Assembly: GCA_016931625.1 (NCBI GenBank)
Contig: JAFGEK010000020.1
Coordinates: 1 to 39,109 of the forward strand
Length of the DNA stretch: 39,109 bases
Source: Deltaproteobacteria bacterium
GTDB lineage: Bacteria; Myxococcota; XYA12-FULL-58-9; JAFGEK01
Reading direction: 5' to 3'
Shown here: in pieces, positions 16,379 through 24,617 of the stretch
Position numbering within the stretch: the stretch's first letter is position 1
Layout of the letters: each line of letters starts with the position of its first letter
The notes under the pieces: generated by a model
Told to the model about the DNA's origin: nothing
The model's input: only the letters and a program-made list of their open reading frames with translations
Databases searched by the model: none
Made by a program: the position numbers and the translations under genes

Positions 16379-17986
16379 ATGGGGTACAACATTAGATTTT
16401 TTCTCTTATTCATATGCACAATTAATATTTGTGCCTGCCAGAACTATCCCTTTGAGCTTCGTGAACCTCGTCGTGAAAATGTGCAGAAAATCGAGCAAAT
16501 TGTGCTTACGGCGCGTCCTACAGATATTCTTTTTGTTATTGATAATTCCGGCAGTATGATGGAAGAGCGTGCTTTAGTGCGCGAAAATGTTGCAAATTTT
16601 CTTGATGAATTAACGCAGAGCGCCACGGACTTTCAGGTCGGGCTAATAACTACTGATGTCGAGTGCAATTTGCCTACTCTTGATTGCAGTAGTGCAGGTT
16701 TGAGTTCAGCAGATTGCTGTCTTGATAAAAGTCGTACCTTATTTTCGACATCAGGTTACAAATGTGAAGATCGCGATACCAATGACGATGGCACATTTGA
16801 TTACACTAACTGTGATGGTGGCAGATTGCGTAGCTCAGATGGCACTAATCGCATTTTTACCCGTCCGAGCACTGCTGAGCGTCAAGATTGGATAGATCGT
16901 TTTTCTAATGCGATCGCAATACTTGACTGTGATCCTGCTAATAACCGCGCGCAAGGTTCGGGCTATGAAGCCGGCCTTGAAGCAATGTGGCGTGCGATAA
17001 GTTGCAGTGTTGGTGCTGATGAATGTCCTGATCATAACGTTGCGCAACTTAACGCTGGTTTTATTAGGCAAGATGCTGATTTAGTAATTATTTTTATTAC
17101 CGACGAAGATGATTGCAGCTTTGATACAAGTACTCGTGCTGCAAACGATCCTTTATATTATCGCCAATCCGATTTATCTAGAGCTGCTAATCCAGATTAC
17201 CAAGCAGATCATTTATGTTCAGCATCTGAATGTTATTCTTACTATTTTAAAGGTTTTCCCGATAATTATACCTATAGATGTGGACTTACAGACCGTTCAG
17301 TTGCCCCACCTGAGCCTACGGCAGTATCTACATATCTTGATAAATTAATTGCCCTTAAGGGTGATGCCTCACGTATTCGCGCTGCGGCTATTATAAGCGG
17401 TATGCCAGATAGCAGTGATAGCTTAGCAGGTTTTAATGATGCAGCATGTTATACAGGCATTGGTGGCGCCCCAAGTCTTGATTGTAGTTGTTTAGCTACA
17501 AGTCCAAGTCAATTATATTGCGACCTAACCGGCGGAGAACGTCATCCTGGGGTTGCCGAAATTCTTAAAGTGCCACAATGTGTGGGCGATTTGGCAACTG
17601 AAGTTACATTTGACCTGCAAGGCGGCTGCCAAAGCTTACCTGGTACGCGCTATTCTCAATTTATGCGTGATCTTTCTGAGCGTCATATTAATGCAGGTAA
17701 GGCATCCGATGTATTTATCGACTCTATTTGCCAAGCGCATTATGATAATACTTTGTACAATATCGTAAACAACATTATTATTAAGAACTGCTTTTTATTA
17801 AACATAACTCCAACGAGTGTGAGTGATATCAGCGTGAGTCTTAATGGCAACAAGCTAGCAAATGTTGAAGTTAAATCTCGAACTCCCGGATGGAGTTGGG
17901 TTGAAGGTTCTCAAGAAATTTGCCTTGAAGGTGGTTTGAAAAAAACTGTTAATGATCGATTTGAAATTTACATTCTCTCCCCTTAA
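16379..17986 (+). CDS. von Willebrand A domain lipoprotein (first of pair)
   Basis: A 535-residue lipoprotein. From the ATG at 16379 it has a short lipoprotein signal peptide with lipobox I-C-A-C20; the frame is open to an ATG at 16325, but that would add 18 residues before the signal. A vWA domain follows with the MIDAS motif D55-NS57-GS59 (ILFVIDNSGSM) and a second conserved strand, IIFITDEDDCSF. Many Cys pairs (DCSSAGLSSADCC, CSASECYSYYF, DCSCLA) suggest disulphides in the periplasm or on the cell surface. This architecture is common in Myxococcota lipoproteins of unknown role; vWA domains usually bind proteins through a metal ion. A paralogue starts 48 bp downstream. Confidence 0.82.
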   Translation: MGYNIRFFLLFICTINICACQNYPFELREPRRENVQKIEQIVLTARPTDILFVIDNSGSMMEERALVRENVANFLDELTQSATDFQVGLITTDVECNLPTLDCSSAGLSSADCCLDKSRTLFSTSGYKCEDRDTNDDGTFDYTNCDGGRLRSSDGTNRIFTRPSTAERQDWIDRFSNAIAILDCDPANNRAQGSGYEAGLEAMWRAISCSVGADECPDHNVAQLNAGFIRQDADLVIIFITDEDDCSFDTSTRAANDPLYYRQSDLSRAANPDYQADHLCSASECYSYYFKGFPDNYTYRCGLTDRSVAPPEPTAVSTYLDKLIALKGDASRIRAAAIISGMPDSSDSLAGFNDAACYTGIGGAPSLDCSCLATSPSQLYCDLTGGERHPGVAEILKVPQCVGDLATEVTFDLQGGCQSLPGTRYSQFMRDLSERHINAGKASDVFIDSICQAHYDNTLYNIVNNIIIKNCFLLNITPTSVSDISVSLNGNKLANVEVKSRTPGWSWVEGSQEICLEGGLKKTVNDRFEIYILSP

Positions 17987-18034
17987 GTTAAGTGAGATTA
18001 AATGCAAGCTAAAGACTGCCAGAGAGGTTTTTGC

Positions 18035-19852
18035 ATGCATGGCATAATAATTCGCATAGGTTTATTTGCCTTAACTATAGGTATTGCCGCATGCCAAGGT
18101 TATGATTTCTTATATCAACCTGATGCTACACGTCGTGGCGTGCATTTGCGTTTTACGGTTGAGACCCCCTCAAAAGCGGATATTTTGTTTGTTATCGATA
18201 ACTCACCGAGTATGAAAGAAAATCAAATTGCCCTTAAAAATTCAATTGGTATGCTGCTTGATGAGTTAGGACCTAATGATACTAGCTATCGTATAGGTAT
18301 TATTTCTACTGATGCCATAGGTCGCACTACTGACTGTTGTGGCAATGATTATGGCTTGGGCTATGCCACCGCTATTGATCGTTGTGATTCTGACCCTAAC
18401 TATCCTTATCTAAACTGCCCAAATGTCGATCCGGCTATTAAAATACGCCGACCGCATGATGGTGCTTTGGGGCGATTAATTGCTGCATATGATTCAGCAT
18501 CTTTCAATTCTTCGATCTACAGTTTATTGCTAGATACAACGGTAAAACAAACAGCTTTTGAAGCAATGCGACCAACTTCAGTAACCGCAGGACCGGTGAA
18601 TGGTACTACACCAACAAGCGTGACCGGCACTCAAGGTGTGCCATGGGTTATTGACCGCGATATTATTCGTAGTAATGCCTGTAATGCCTGTAGTTGTGAT
18701 TGCTCTATTGACGATTATAAAGATAGTGACTGCTATACTGATTGTGTTGAAGATGTTGCCGCTGCCATGGTGAAAGCTTACTTTAGTTCAAATATCGAAG
18801 GTCTTGGCACCAATGGTATTGGTTGGGAGCAAGGGATCAAAACAGCTTTGCTGGCTATTGGCGTCAATCCTGAACTAATTGGTGATAACGCTTTAGCTCC
18901 TGCCAATAGTACGCTTAATGGACCTAATAGGTTCACAGACTATATCAATAATACAGCGACACCAGACACCAAATGGCTACGCGATCAAGCTATATTGGGG
19001 GTAATGTTTTTAACTGATGAAGAAGATTGTTCGATGCAATCTGGTGCTTTTCAATCATTAATAACTTTAGAAGATTCACCAGATTACCCGCAATCAGGAA
19101 TTGGTCCTGATGGTTCTAGCTGCTATCAAACTGACGGCCAAGCTTTATTAATTGACACCACTCGATTGGGGCAACTGTTTGCCGGTCGCAAAGGTGCTCG
19201 TATTGCTCTTGGCCTGATTGGTGGGGCACAGCCAACAGGTCCTGATGAAGATGAAAAGAAGTATATTTCAGGACGAGCGGCCGATTGCACTAAAGATTCT
19301 CAAACTGCTTCAACCTATGATCCAGAGTATGAGTGTTCATGCTTAGCAGATAATATTTCAACTGACCAGAGATGGTGTGATTATACTCAAGATACTACTT
19401 CCCCGGCTATTAATGGTGGCTGTATTGCCATGGCTGGTAATCGTTATGTCAGGACTATGACCGATAGTTTTTCGCGTTTAACTTTTGATAGTATCTGTCA
19501 GTCAGATTATAGCGGTGCCTTGCAGGCATTTGCCAAAAAACTTATTAGCGCCTGTTTTGAAATTGACTTGGAAGTAAGACCTGCTCACGACAGCCCTAGT
19601 AATATCCAAGTTATGCGTACGCCCAACGCTCAAGAAGGCAGCGATGCCGCCACCACTATGGTTGATCAACTACTTGATTGTAACGAAGAAGGGCCTGGTT
19701 GGTGTTATGTGCCGCCAGTAATACCAACTGACCCAGAACTTATTAGCAGCACCCAAAAACCGCAGATATGTTTAGTAGGTTTCGACCGCTTAATCGGAGA
19801 TATTTACGATATTTTCATTCTTAGTACCGATTATTATGATGCTACTAAGTAA
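18035..19852 (+). CDS. von Willebrand A domain lipoprotein (second of pair)
   Basis: A 605-residue paralogue of the gene just upstream. The start at 18035 is chosen because AGAGAGG lies just before it and because it gives a clean signal peptide with lipobox I-A-A-C20; the frame also allows ATG at 18002. The MIDAS motif D55-NS57-PS59 falls at the same residue numbers as in its partner, and VMFLTDEEDCSMQ matches the second motif. It carries extra insertions, including a Cys cluster (CNACSCDCSIDDYKDSDC), and ends in LVGFDRLIGDIYDIFILS, parallel to the FEIYILS end of its partner. It is probably a cell-surface or outer-membrane lipoprotein; the ligand is unknown. The two genes look like a tandem duplication in one operon. 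Confidence 0.85.
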   Translation: MHGIIIRIGLFALTIGIAACQGYDFLYQPDATRRGVHLRFTVETPSKADILFVIDNSPSMKENQIALKNSIGMLLDELGPNDTSYRIGIISTDAIGRTTDCCGNDYGLGYATAIDRCDSDPNYPYLNCPNVDPAIKIRRPHDGALGRLIAAYDSASFNSSIYSLLLDTTVKQTAFEAMRPTSVTAGPVNGTTPTSVTGTQGVPWVIDRDIIRSNACNACSCDCSIDDYKDSDCYTDCVEDVAAAMVKAYFSSNIEGLGTNGIGWEQGIKTALLAIGVNPELIGDNALAPANSTLNGPNRFTDYINNTATPDTKWLRDQAILGVMFLTDEEDCSMQSGAFQSLITLEDSPDYPQSGIGPDGSSCYQTDGQALLIDTTRLGQLFAGRKGARIALGLIGGAQPTGPDEDEKKYISGRAADCTKDSQTASTYDPEYECSCLADNISTDQRWCDYTQDTTSPAINGGCIAMAGNRYVRTMTDSFSRLTFDSICQSDYSGALQAFAKKLISACFEIDLEVRPAHDSPSNIQVMRTPNAQEGSDAATTMVDQLLDCNEEGPGWCYVPPVIPTDPELISSTQKPQICLVGFDRLIGDIYDIFILSTDYYDATK

Positions 19853-19885
19853 TATTTTCATTTATCAAGTTTATCGTTGACCATA

Positions 19886-19919
19886 TAAACACTTAATAAA
19901 GTACTTATATAAGTGTTTA
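19886..19919. terminator. Hairpin between convergent genes
   Basis: TAAACACTTA and TAAGTGTTTA form a perfect 10-bp stem around a 14-nt loop, in the 72-bp gap between the second vWA gene and larB, which converge. The position suits a shared terminator, but the stem is AT-rich and neither side has a real T-run, so the strength is doubtful. Confidence 0.45.
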
Positions 19920-19924
19920 ACGAA

Positions 19925-20686
19925 TTATAATTTTTCATGACGGCCAACTGTTAAAATTCGATGCGCTGCCGCCGCAGCGCCAAAGCCGTTGTCAATGTTT
20001 ACTACGGTTACCCCCGAGGCACAGGAATTTAGCATGGCTAATAGGGGGGTCAGGCCACCCAAACTAGCTCCATAGCCAACCGAAGTTGGTACAGCGATGA
20101 TTGGTTGAGCACAAATACCGCCTACAACTGATGGTAGGGCTCCTTCCATACCTGCAATTACAATAAGTAATTGGCAAGTGTTTATGGTTTCTAGAGAGGC
20201 AAGCAATCGATGCAGACCAGCAACACCAATATCATTGATTTGAACAACTTGAGCACCAAAAAATTCACAAGCGATAGCAGCTTCGCGAGCAACGGGCATA
20301 TCGCTAGTGCCAGCACATAAAACTCCGACTTTTCCAATCATATCTGGGGGATGACGTATAATGCTAATAGTATGGGCAACTTCATCATAAACAGCATCTG
20401 GTGCTTCAGTTTTTAGCGTAGAATAAGCTTCATATTTGGTTCTGGTACACAATACATTGCTATCAGCTTTTAGCAACGATTGAGCTATAGCAACTATTTG
20501 CTTTGGCGTTTTATTTTGGCCGAAAATTATCTCAGGAGTGCCTTGTCGCAGTTCACGGTGATGATCGATTTTAGCTTCAGACAATTGTTCAAATGGAAGG
20601 TTGCGCAGCCTTTGTATTGCATCATCGATAGAGAGTTCATTGTTTGCAATCTGCGATAAGATATTACGTAAGCGGTCGTTATGCAT
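19925..20686 (-). CDS. larB: LarB, nickel-pincer cofactor biosynthesis
   Basis: A 253-residue protein matching LarB over its whole length. LarB carboxylates the pyridinium ring of nicotinic acid adenine dinucleotide at C5 and hydrolyses the phosphoanhydride, the first step towards the nickel-pincer nucleotide of lactate racemase. The C-terminal two-thirds have the PurE-like (AIR carboxylase) fold: VGVLCAGTSDMPVAREAA near 120-138, then IVIAGMEGALPSVVGG, VPTSVGYGAS and NIDNGFGAAAAAHR. The N-terminal 60 residues are the usual helical LarB extension. It follows larE after 26 bp on the same strand. LarC and LarA are not in the window. Confidence 0.92.
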   Translation of the reverse strand: MHNDRLRNILSQIANNELSIDDAIQRLRNLPFEQLSEAKIDHHRELRQGTPEIIFGQNKTPKQIVAIAQSLLKADSNVLCTRTKYEAYSTLKTEAPDAVYDEVAHTISIIRHPPDMIGKVGVLCAGTSDMPVAREAAIACEFFGAQVVQINDIGVAGLHRLLASLETINTCQLLIVIAGMEGALPSVVGGICAQPIIAVPTSVGYGASLGGLTPLLAMLNSCASGVTVVNIDNGFGAAAAAHRILTVGRHEKL

Positions 20687-20712
20687 TGATAGGCCCTGTT
20701 GTCGTTGTTGAT

Positions 20713-21543
20713 TTATGCATTAATTATTTCAAGCAAGCTCCCAGAACGTAAACCAGCTAAATCAAGAGTTACATAAACAAAGCCTAACTTTTTAAACTCA
20801 CTAACTATGTTTGACACATGTGGTAATATTGTTGTCAGTTGTGCAAGTGGCACTTCAATACGCGCGATAGCATCACGATGGAGACGAACGCGTACTTCGT
20901 TAAAACCTAGCTTATGCAAGAATTCTTCGGCATTACCGACAAGTTCTAAGCGATCTTTAGTTATCGACACTCCATAAGCGATACGTGAACTTAAACAAGG
21001 TGAGGCGGGACGTTCAGCAACATCAAGCCCTAAATTACGTGCCAAAGCACGCACATCATTTTTAGTGGCACCTAGTTCAACTAATGGAGAAATTATGCCA
21101 AGCTTTTGTGCAGCTTTATGTCCTGGACGATGCCCATGCAAATCTTCCGCAGTAGTACCATCGATTACATAAGCATAACCGTGTTCATGTGCGGTTTTTA
21201 AAAGTAAAGAGAAAAGCTCATATTTACAGTAATAGCATCGTTCTGTGGTATTGGTGCAATAATCTGCTTGTATTAGTTCATTTGTTTGAACATTTAAATG
21301 GGTTAAGCCGAGTTCTTGGCAGAGTTTAATAATTTCGCGTTGATGACTAACCGCAAGACTCGCTGAAACACCAGTTACCGCAAGAGCTTTTGAACCGAGG
21401 GAGCGAGCTGCAATTGCTGCTAATACTGAAGAATCGACACCACCAGAAAGTGCTATAACTACAGAAGATAATTCTTTTAAGCGTTTTTCTAATCCTATTT
21501 GAAGTTTAATGGTTTTACTATCTCGTACTTCATTTGACGTCAT
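20713..21543 (-). CDS. larE: LarE, ATP-dependent sulfur transferase
   Basis: A 276-residue PP-loop enzyme. ALSGGVDSS (residues 31-39) binds ATP, which adenylates the carboxylate made by LarB; sulfur is then transferred to make the thiocarboxylates that hold nickel. C183 in RPASPCLSSR matches the sacrificial Cys of Lactobacillus LarE. The protein also has a CxxC pair, C103-YY-C106. As I recall, LarE proteins with three such Cys (Thermotoga type) carry a [4Fe-4S] cluster and act catalytically rather than losing their own sulfur, so this one may be of that type. GAGGG lies 4 nt before the ATG. It is first in the larE-larB pair and shares a 182-bp divergent promoter region with the hypothetical gene at 21726. 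Confidence 0.92.
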   Translation of the reverse strand: MTSNEVRDSKTIKLQIGLEKRLKELSSVVIALSGGVDSSVLAAIAARSLGSKALAVTGVSASLAVSHQREIIKLCQELGLTHLNVQTNELIQADYCTNTTERCYYCKYELFSLLLKTAHEHGYAYVIDGTTAEDLHGHRPGHKAAQKLGIISPLVELGATKNDVRALARNLGLDVAERPASPCLSSRIAYGVSITKDRLELVGNAEEFLHKLGFNEVRVRLHRDAIARIEVPLAQLTTILPHVSNIVSEFKKLGFVYVTLDLAGLRSGSLLEIINA

Positions 21544-21725
21544 GCAACCCTCAATTAATCTTTTAGTGGCTTATTGTGTATACTACTATCGCTGATCTTC
21601 ATAGGATTACCTACATCGTCTATAAAATATGAATATTGTTAACTGGAAGATCAACGTAAGTATGGCAATAATTAGAATATATGTATTTGCTCATTATTGA
21701 GCACTTGGTTGGAGTATAAATTTTT

Positions 21726-22901
21726 ATGCTGAAAATTTCGGTAGGCATTGATTTAGATAATTTGTATTCAGGAATTACTAGAATAGCCAATAAACAAGTA
21801 CGCCTTCAATATAATGAAATATTAGATTGTGTTAGCAGTAGTATAATAAGAATTAATAATTTTGATTTTGTTCACTTTGAAAAACAAGCAGAAATAAGTT
21901 TGCCTAATGAATTATGGCAATACGCTGAAGGTACTTTAAGCAAGGTATGGATTAGTCTCGAAGATTTACATCGCATACTTAATTCATTGGTGTTAATTCA
22001 TGATACGAACTTAGATGAGATTGAAACTCAAGAGAAAATTACCAGCCAAAATATCGGTAAACCAAAAACCTTATTAGATGGAATACCTACGCAGCTTTGT
22101 GAAACAGCATGGGTAGTATGCTACTCCATTACTCGAGAAATTGAATCATTTCAAAAGCGACTACCAGCTATTCTTAAAATTGATGATAGCTGGGAATTAG
22201 TTGGAGCAGTTCAAGAACATTTTGGCCATTTACAAAACGCTATAACTGCGTTGCTAAATGGTCTAGTAAGATGCCTTCCTGGTAGCACTGGACTGACAAA
22301 AAATAGTGGTAATAGTGCAAATTTATTAGCGGCACTTGAATTGCGCACTCGCATTTTTGCTTTAAGAGACAATGTATTATGCTTAGAAACTCGGGCAAAA
22401 CAGCAATCTAATGTAGATATTTTAAATATTCTTCAAGATGTTGGACGATTAATAGATGATTTTGAAAATACTCCAGCTTTTGAATGGATGCGTGCTGGCG
22501 ATAAGCAAAGCATAATTGAACAGCATCGAGCCATTGAAGAACTAATGACTTTTTGGTCACCAATGCGCTATCAACCATCACTACGGGCAATTTCTTTATT
22601 GGCTCGTTTTTTAGAAGCGTTAGAAGTAATCAACTATCGTGAATGTTTAATGAATCACGATCGTACTGCATTGCAAAAAGTGATAGATAATCTTGAAAAT
22701 TTTTCAAAATCACCTGGTTATGACATTGCAAAAAGTATGGCGGCTTTAGCAGATATACAAGGCTGTGATCGTGAATTGGATCGTTTGCTGGCTTTGGCTC
22801 TTGATGTAAATAGTGAACCACCTTGGCATGCTATTATAGCAAGAGCTAAAGAAGTCTTGGCAGGCCTTGGAGGCAAACCCCTTCAAAGCCATGAATCTTA
22901 A
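21726..22901 (+). CDS. Hypothetical helical protein
   Basis: A 391-residue protein I do not recognise. It has no signal peptide or membrane helix and appears almost entirely alpha-helical and soluble, with long Leu/Ile/Glu-rich stretches (RTRIFALRDNVLCLETRAKQ) and a C-terminal helical repeat-like part (ARFLEALEVI, ALADIQGCDRELDRLLALAL). A GGAG lies about 11 nt before the ATG, a long spacing. The base composition is like the neighbours. It stands alone on the plus strand, divergent from larE and convergent with the acidic-protein gene, so the context gives no clue to its role. Confidence 0.75.
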   Translation: MLKISVGIDLDNLYSGITRIANKQVRLQYNEILDCVSSSIIRINNFDFVHFEKQAEISLPNELWQYAEGTLSKVWISLEDLHRILNSLVLIHDTNLDEIETQEKITSQNIGKPKTLLDGIPTQLCETAWVVCYSITREIESFQKRLPAILKIDDSWELVGAVQEHFGHLQNAITALLNGLVRCLPGSTGLTKNSGNSANLLAALELRTRIFALRDNVLCLETRAKQQSNVDILNILQDVGRLIDDFENTPAFEWMRAGDKQSIIEQHRAIEELMTFWSPMRYQPSLRAISLLARFLEALEVINYRECLMNHDRTALQKVIDNLENFSKSPGYDIAKSMAALADIQGCDRELDRLLALALDVNSEPPWHAIIARAKEVLAGLGGKPLQSHES

Positions 22902-22922
22902 TTTTATATTTCAATTCGATGA

Positions 22923-22957
22923 TTAAATAATTAATCTACAAATTATATATTATTTAA
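22923..22957. terminator. AT-only hairpin between convergent genes
   Basis: TTAAATAAT pairs with ATTATTTAA over 9 bp around a 17-nt loop, in the short gap between the hypothetical gene and the acidic-protein gene, overlapping the latter's stop. It may be a weak bidirectional terminator, but in such AT-rich sequence the pairing may be chance. Confidence 0.25.
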
Positions 22958-23469
22958 CGGTCATTATCATCGTAGTCATAATCATACCCATACTCATCTT
23001 TTTCGTCCTCTTCCTTTTCTACCTCCTGCTCATCGTCATCATCGTCATCAGAGAAGTCAAAATCATCGTCATCGTCATCATCATCATCATCATTTAAATC
23101 ATCATTTAGTTCATCATCGAAATCATCTTCGATGTCGCTAAATTCATCATCATCATCGAATCCGAAAGCATCGTTGTTGCTAATATCGCCAGCTTCATCA
23201 TCATCTTGATCAAGGTCATCCTCTACCTCGTCATCTATTTCTTCATCAATCTCATCATCTGATATTTCATCATCGTCGAAGTCTTCGTCGAGATCATCAA
23301 AGTCATCGCCTTCATCATCATCGAAATCATCTTCAAAATCATCTTCTATATTTTCGTCATGATCAGATTCGTCCTGTTTGTTGTTTGCTGGTTTTTTCTT
23401 GACGGTTTTCCTTCGTGTCGCCGCCATTAATTGTGTTTTTGCTACATTTTCTTCGAAATGCGGATTCAC
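22954..23469 (-). CDS. Highly acidic low-complexity protein
   Basis: A 171-residue protein in two blocks: about 32 residues with a basic patch (ATRRKTVKKKPANNK, 17-31), then about 139 residues of which roughly 90 are Asp or Glu, broken by single Phe, Leu, Ile and Tyr. The start is GTG at 23469, chosen for a perfect AAGGAG 7 nt upstream. The tail must be disordered and strongly negative; such tails bind basic proteins or metal ions or mimic nucleic acid (compare the acidic tail of RNA polymerase delta), but no known domain is present and I assign no function. The coding DNA is a degenerate TCA/TCG trinucleotide repeat. It diverges from the acetyltransferase gene, which has a polybasic tail. 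Confidence 0.75.
   Translation of the reverse strand: MNPHFEENVAKTQLMAATRRKTVKKKPANNKQDESDHDENIEDDFEDDFDDDEGDDFDDLDEDFDDDEISDDEIDEEIDDEVEDDLDQDDDEAGDISNNDAFGFDDDDEFSDIEDDFDDELNDDLNDDDDDDDDDDFDFSDDDDDDEQEVEKEEDEKDEYGYDYDYDDNDR
23031..23160. repeat. Degenerate TCA/TCG trinucleotide tract
   Basis: A run of ATCATC/ATCGTC triplets inside the acidic-protein gene, purest at about 23065-23092, coding for Asp on the minus strand. Length changes would be in frame, altering only the length of the acidic tail. Confidence 0.6.
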
Positions 23470-23698
23470 GCTTTTGCTCCTTAAGTCCAGTGGAGTTCAA
23501 GCTCTCTTTGGACAACGTTCGATGCGATTAACGCCCGGACGTAAACAAATTAGCAAGCGCGAGTCAATTGCTTAAACTACTACTTAAGGATCGTAAAATG
23601 TTAAGGTAAGTATAACACCTACAATTTCGAGACTTGATTCAGCTATCTAGATATGATTCCTGCAATAATTTTGCCCACTTTGAAGCGAGGATCAGCGA

Positions 23699-24394
23699 AT
23701 GGCTGCAAATGAAAAACAAAATTCTTCTGCAAAAAGTCACAGAATAAAATCTACAATTTCGCGAAAAAAAAAGATCACGATAACTAAAAAACGAAAACAA
23801 CCACATCCTAAAGATCATGAAAAAGCGTTTTTTGTTCACCCCAAAAGTATTATTGATAAGGGTGCTCAAATCGGTCTACGTACTCGCATTTGGGCTTTTG
23901 CTCATGTTCTTAATGGCGCAATTATTGGTAGTGACTGCAATATCTGTGACTGCGTTTTTATAGAAAATGGCGTTATTTTGGGAAATCATGTCACGGTTAA
24001 AAATGGGGTGCAGCTATATACCGGTGTAACTACAGAAGATTATGTATTTATTGGTCCCAATGCTACTTTTACCAATGATTTACGGCCTCGTGTTGCTCAT
24101 CCGGTACCACTTGATCAATATGCAAAGACACACCTTGCTTATGGTACTAGTATCGGTGCTAACGCCACTATTATTGCTGGAAACAATATCGGAAGATATG
24201 CGCTAATTGGTGCTGGTACAGTTGTTACTCATGATGTACCAGCATACGCATTGATTGTGGGTAATCCTGGCCGCCAAATTGGCTGGGTATGTGAATGCTC
24301 TGCACGTCTTGATAATGACTATAAGTGCCCAAAGTGTTTAAAAAGATATGGTTTCACTAAAAGTCAGACTGGACTTTATGAATTAGCAACCTAA
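23699..24394 (+). CDS. WbpD/WlbB-like hexapeptide N-acetyltransferase
   Basis: A 231-residue enzyme. Residues about 45-190 are a left-handed beta-helix built of hexapeptide repeats (AIIGSDCNI, VILGNHVTVKNGVQLY, YVFIGPNATFTNDLRPR), matching the WbpD/WlbB acetyltransferases that use acetyl-CoA to acetylate the 3-amino group of UDP-2-acetamido-3-amino-hexuronic acids for O-antigen. The C-terminus holds a small zinc ribbon (C198-E-C200 and C210-PK-C213), as in many relatives. Unusual is an N-terminal tail of about 42 residues that is very basic (SRKKKITITKKRKQ), absent in typical family members. GAGG lies about 8 nt before the ATG, so the tail is probably translated. No other sugar-nucleotide gene is adjacent, so the exact substrate is uncertain. 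Confidence 0.82.
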   Translation: MAANEKQNSSAKSHRIKSTISRKKKITITKKRKQPHPKDHEKAFFVHPKSIIDKGAQIGLRTRIWAFAHVLNGAIIGSDCNICDCVFIENGVILGNHVTVKNGVQLYTGVTTEDYVFIGPNATFTNDLRPRVAHPVPLDQYAKTHLAYGTSIGANATIIAGNNIGRYALIGAGTVVTHDVPAYALIVGNPGRQIGWVCECSARLDNDYKCPKCLKRYGFTKSQTGLYELAT

Positions 24395-24617
24395 ATCATA
24401 AACATTAAACTTCGCGTGTTAGACCGACAACTTGCCGTAAATCACAATAGACGGCATAGTGCTTTCAATACTAGCAGTTCTGGCATGTAAATTTTCATGC
24501 ATTTTTTATGGTGTCGGCTAATAATATCGTAAGTTGATGTGCATTGATAATGCACCGCATAAAATGGTAAGGGGTTATATACACGAAGATTTTTTTAAAA
24601 TTAACAAAGAGGCAATA

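Noticed and set aside
23031-23160. Repetitive tract considered as a CRISPR-like or tandem array
   Set aside because: The period is three bases, fully coding for Asp/Glu, with no spacers of constant length.
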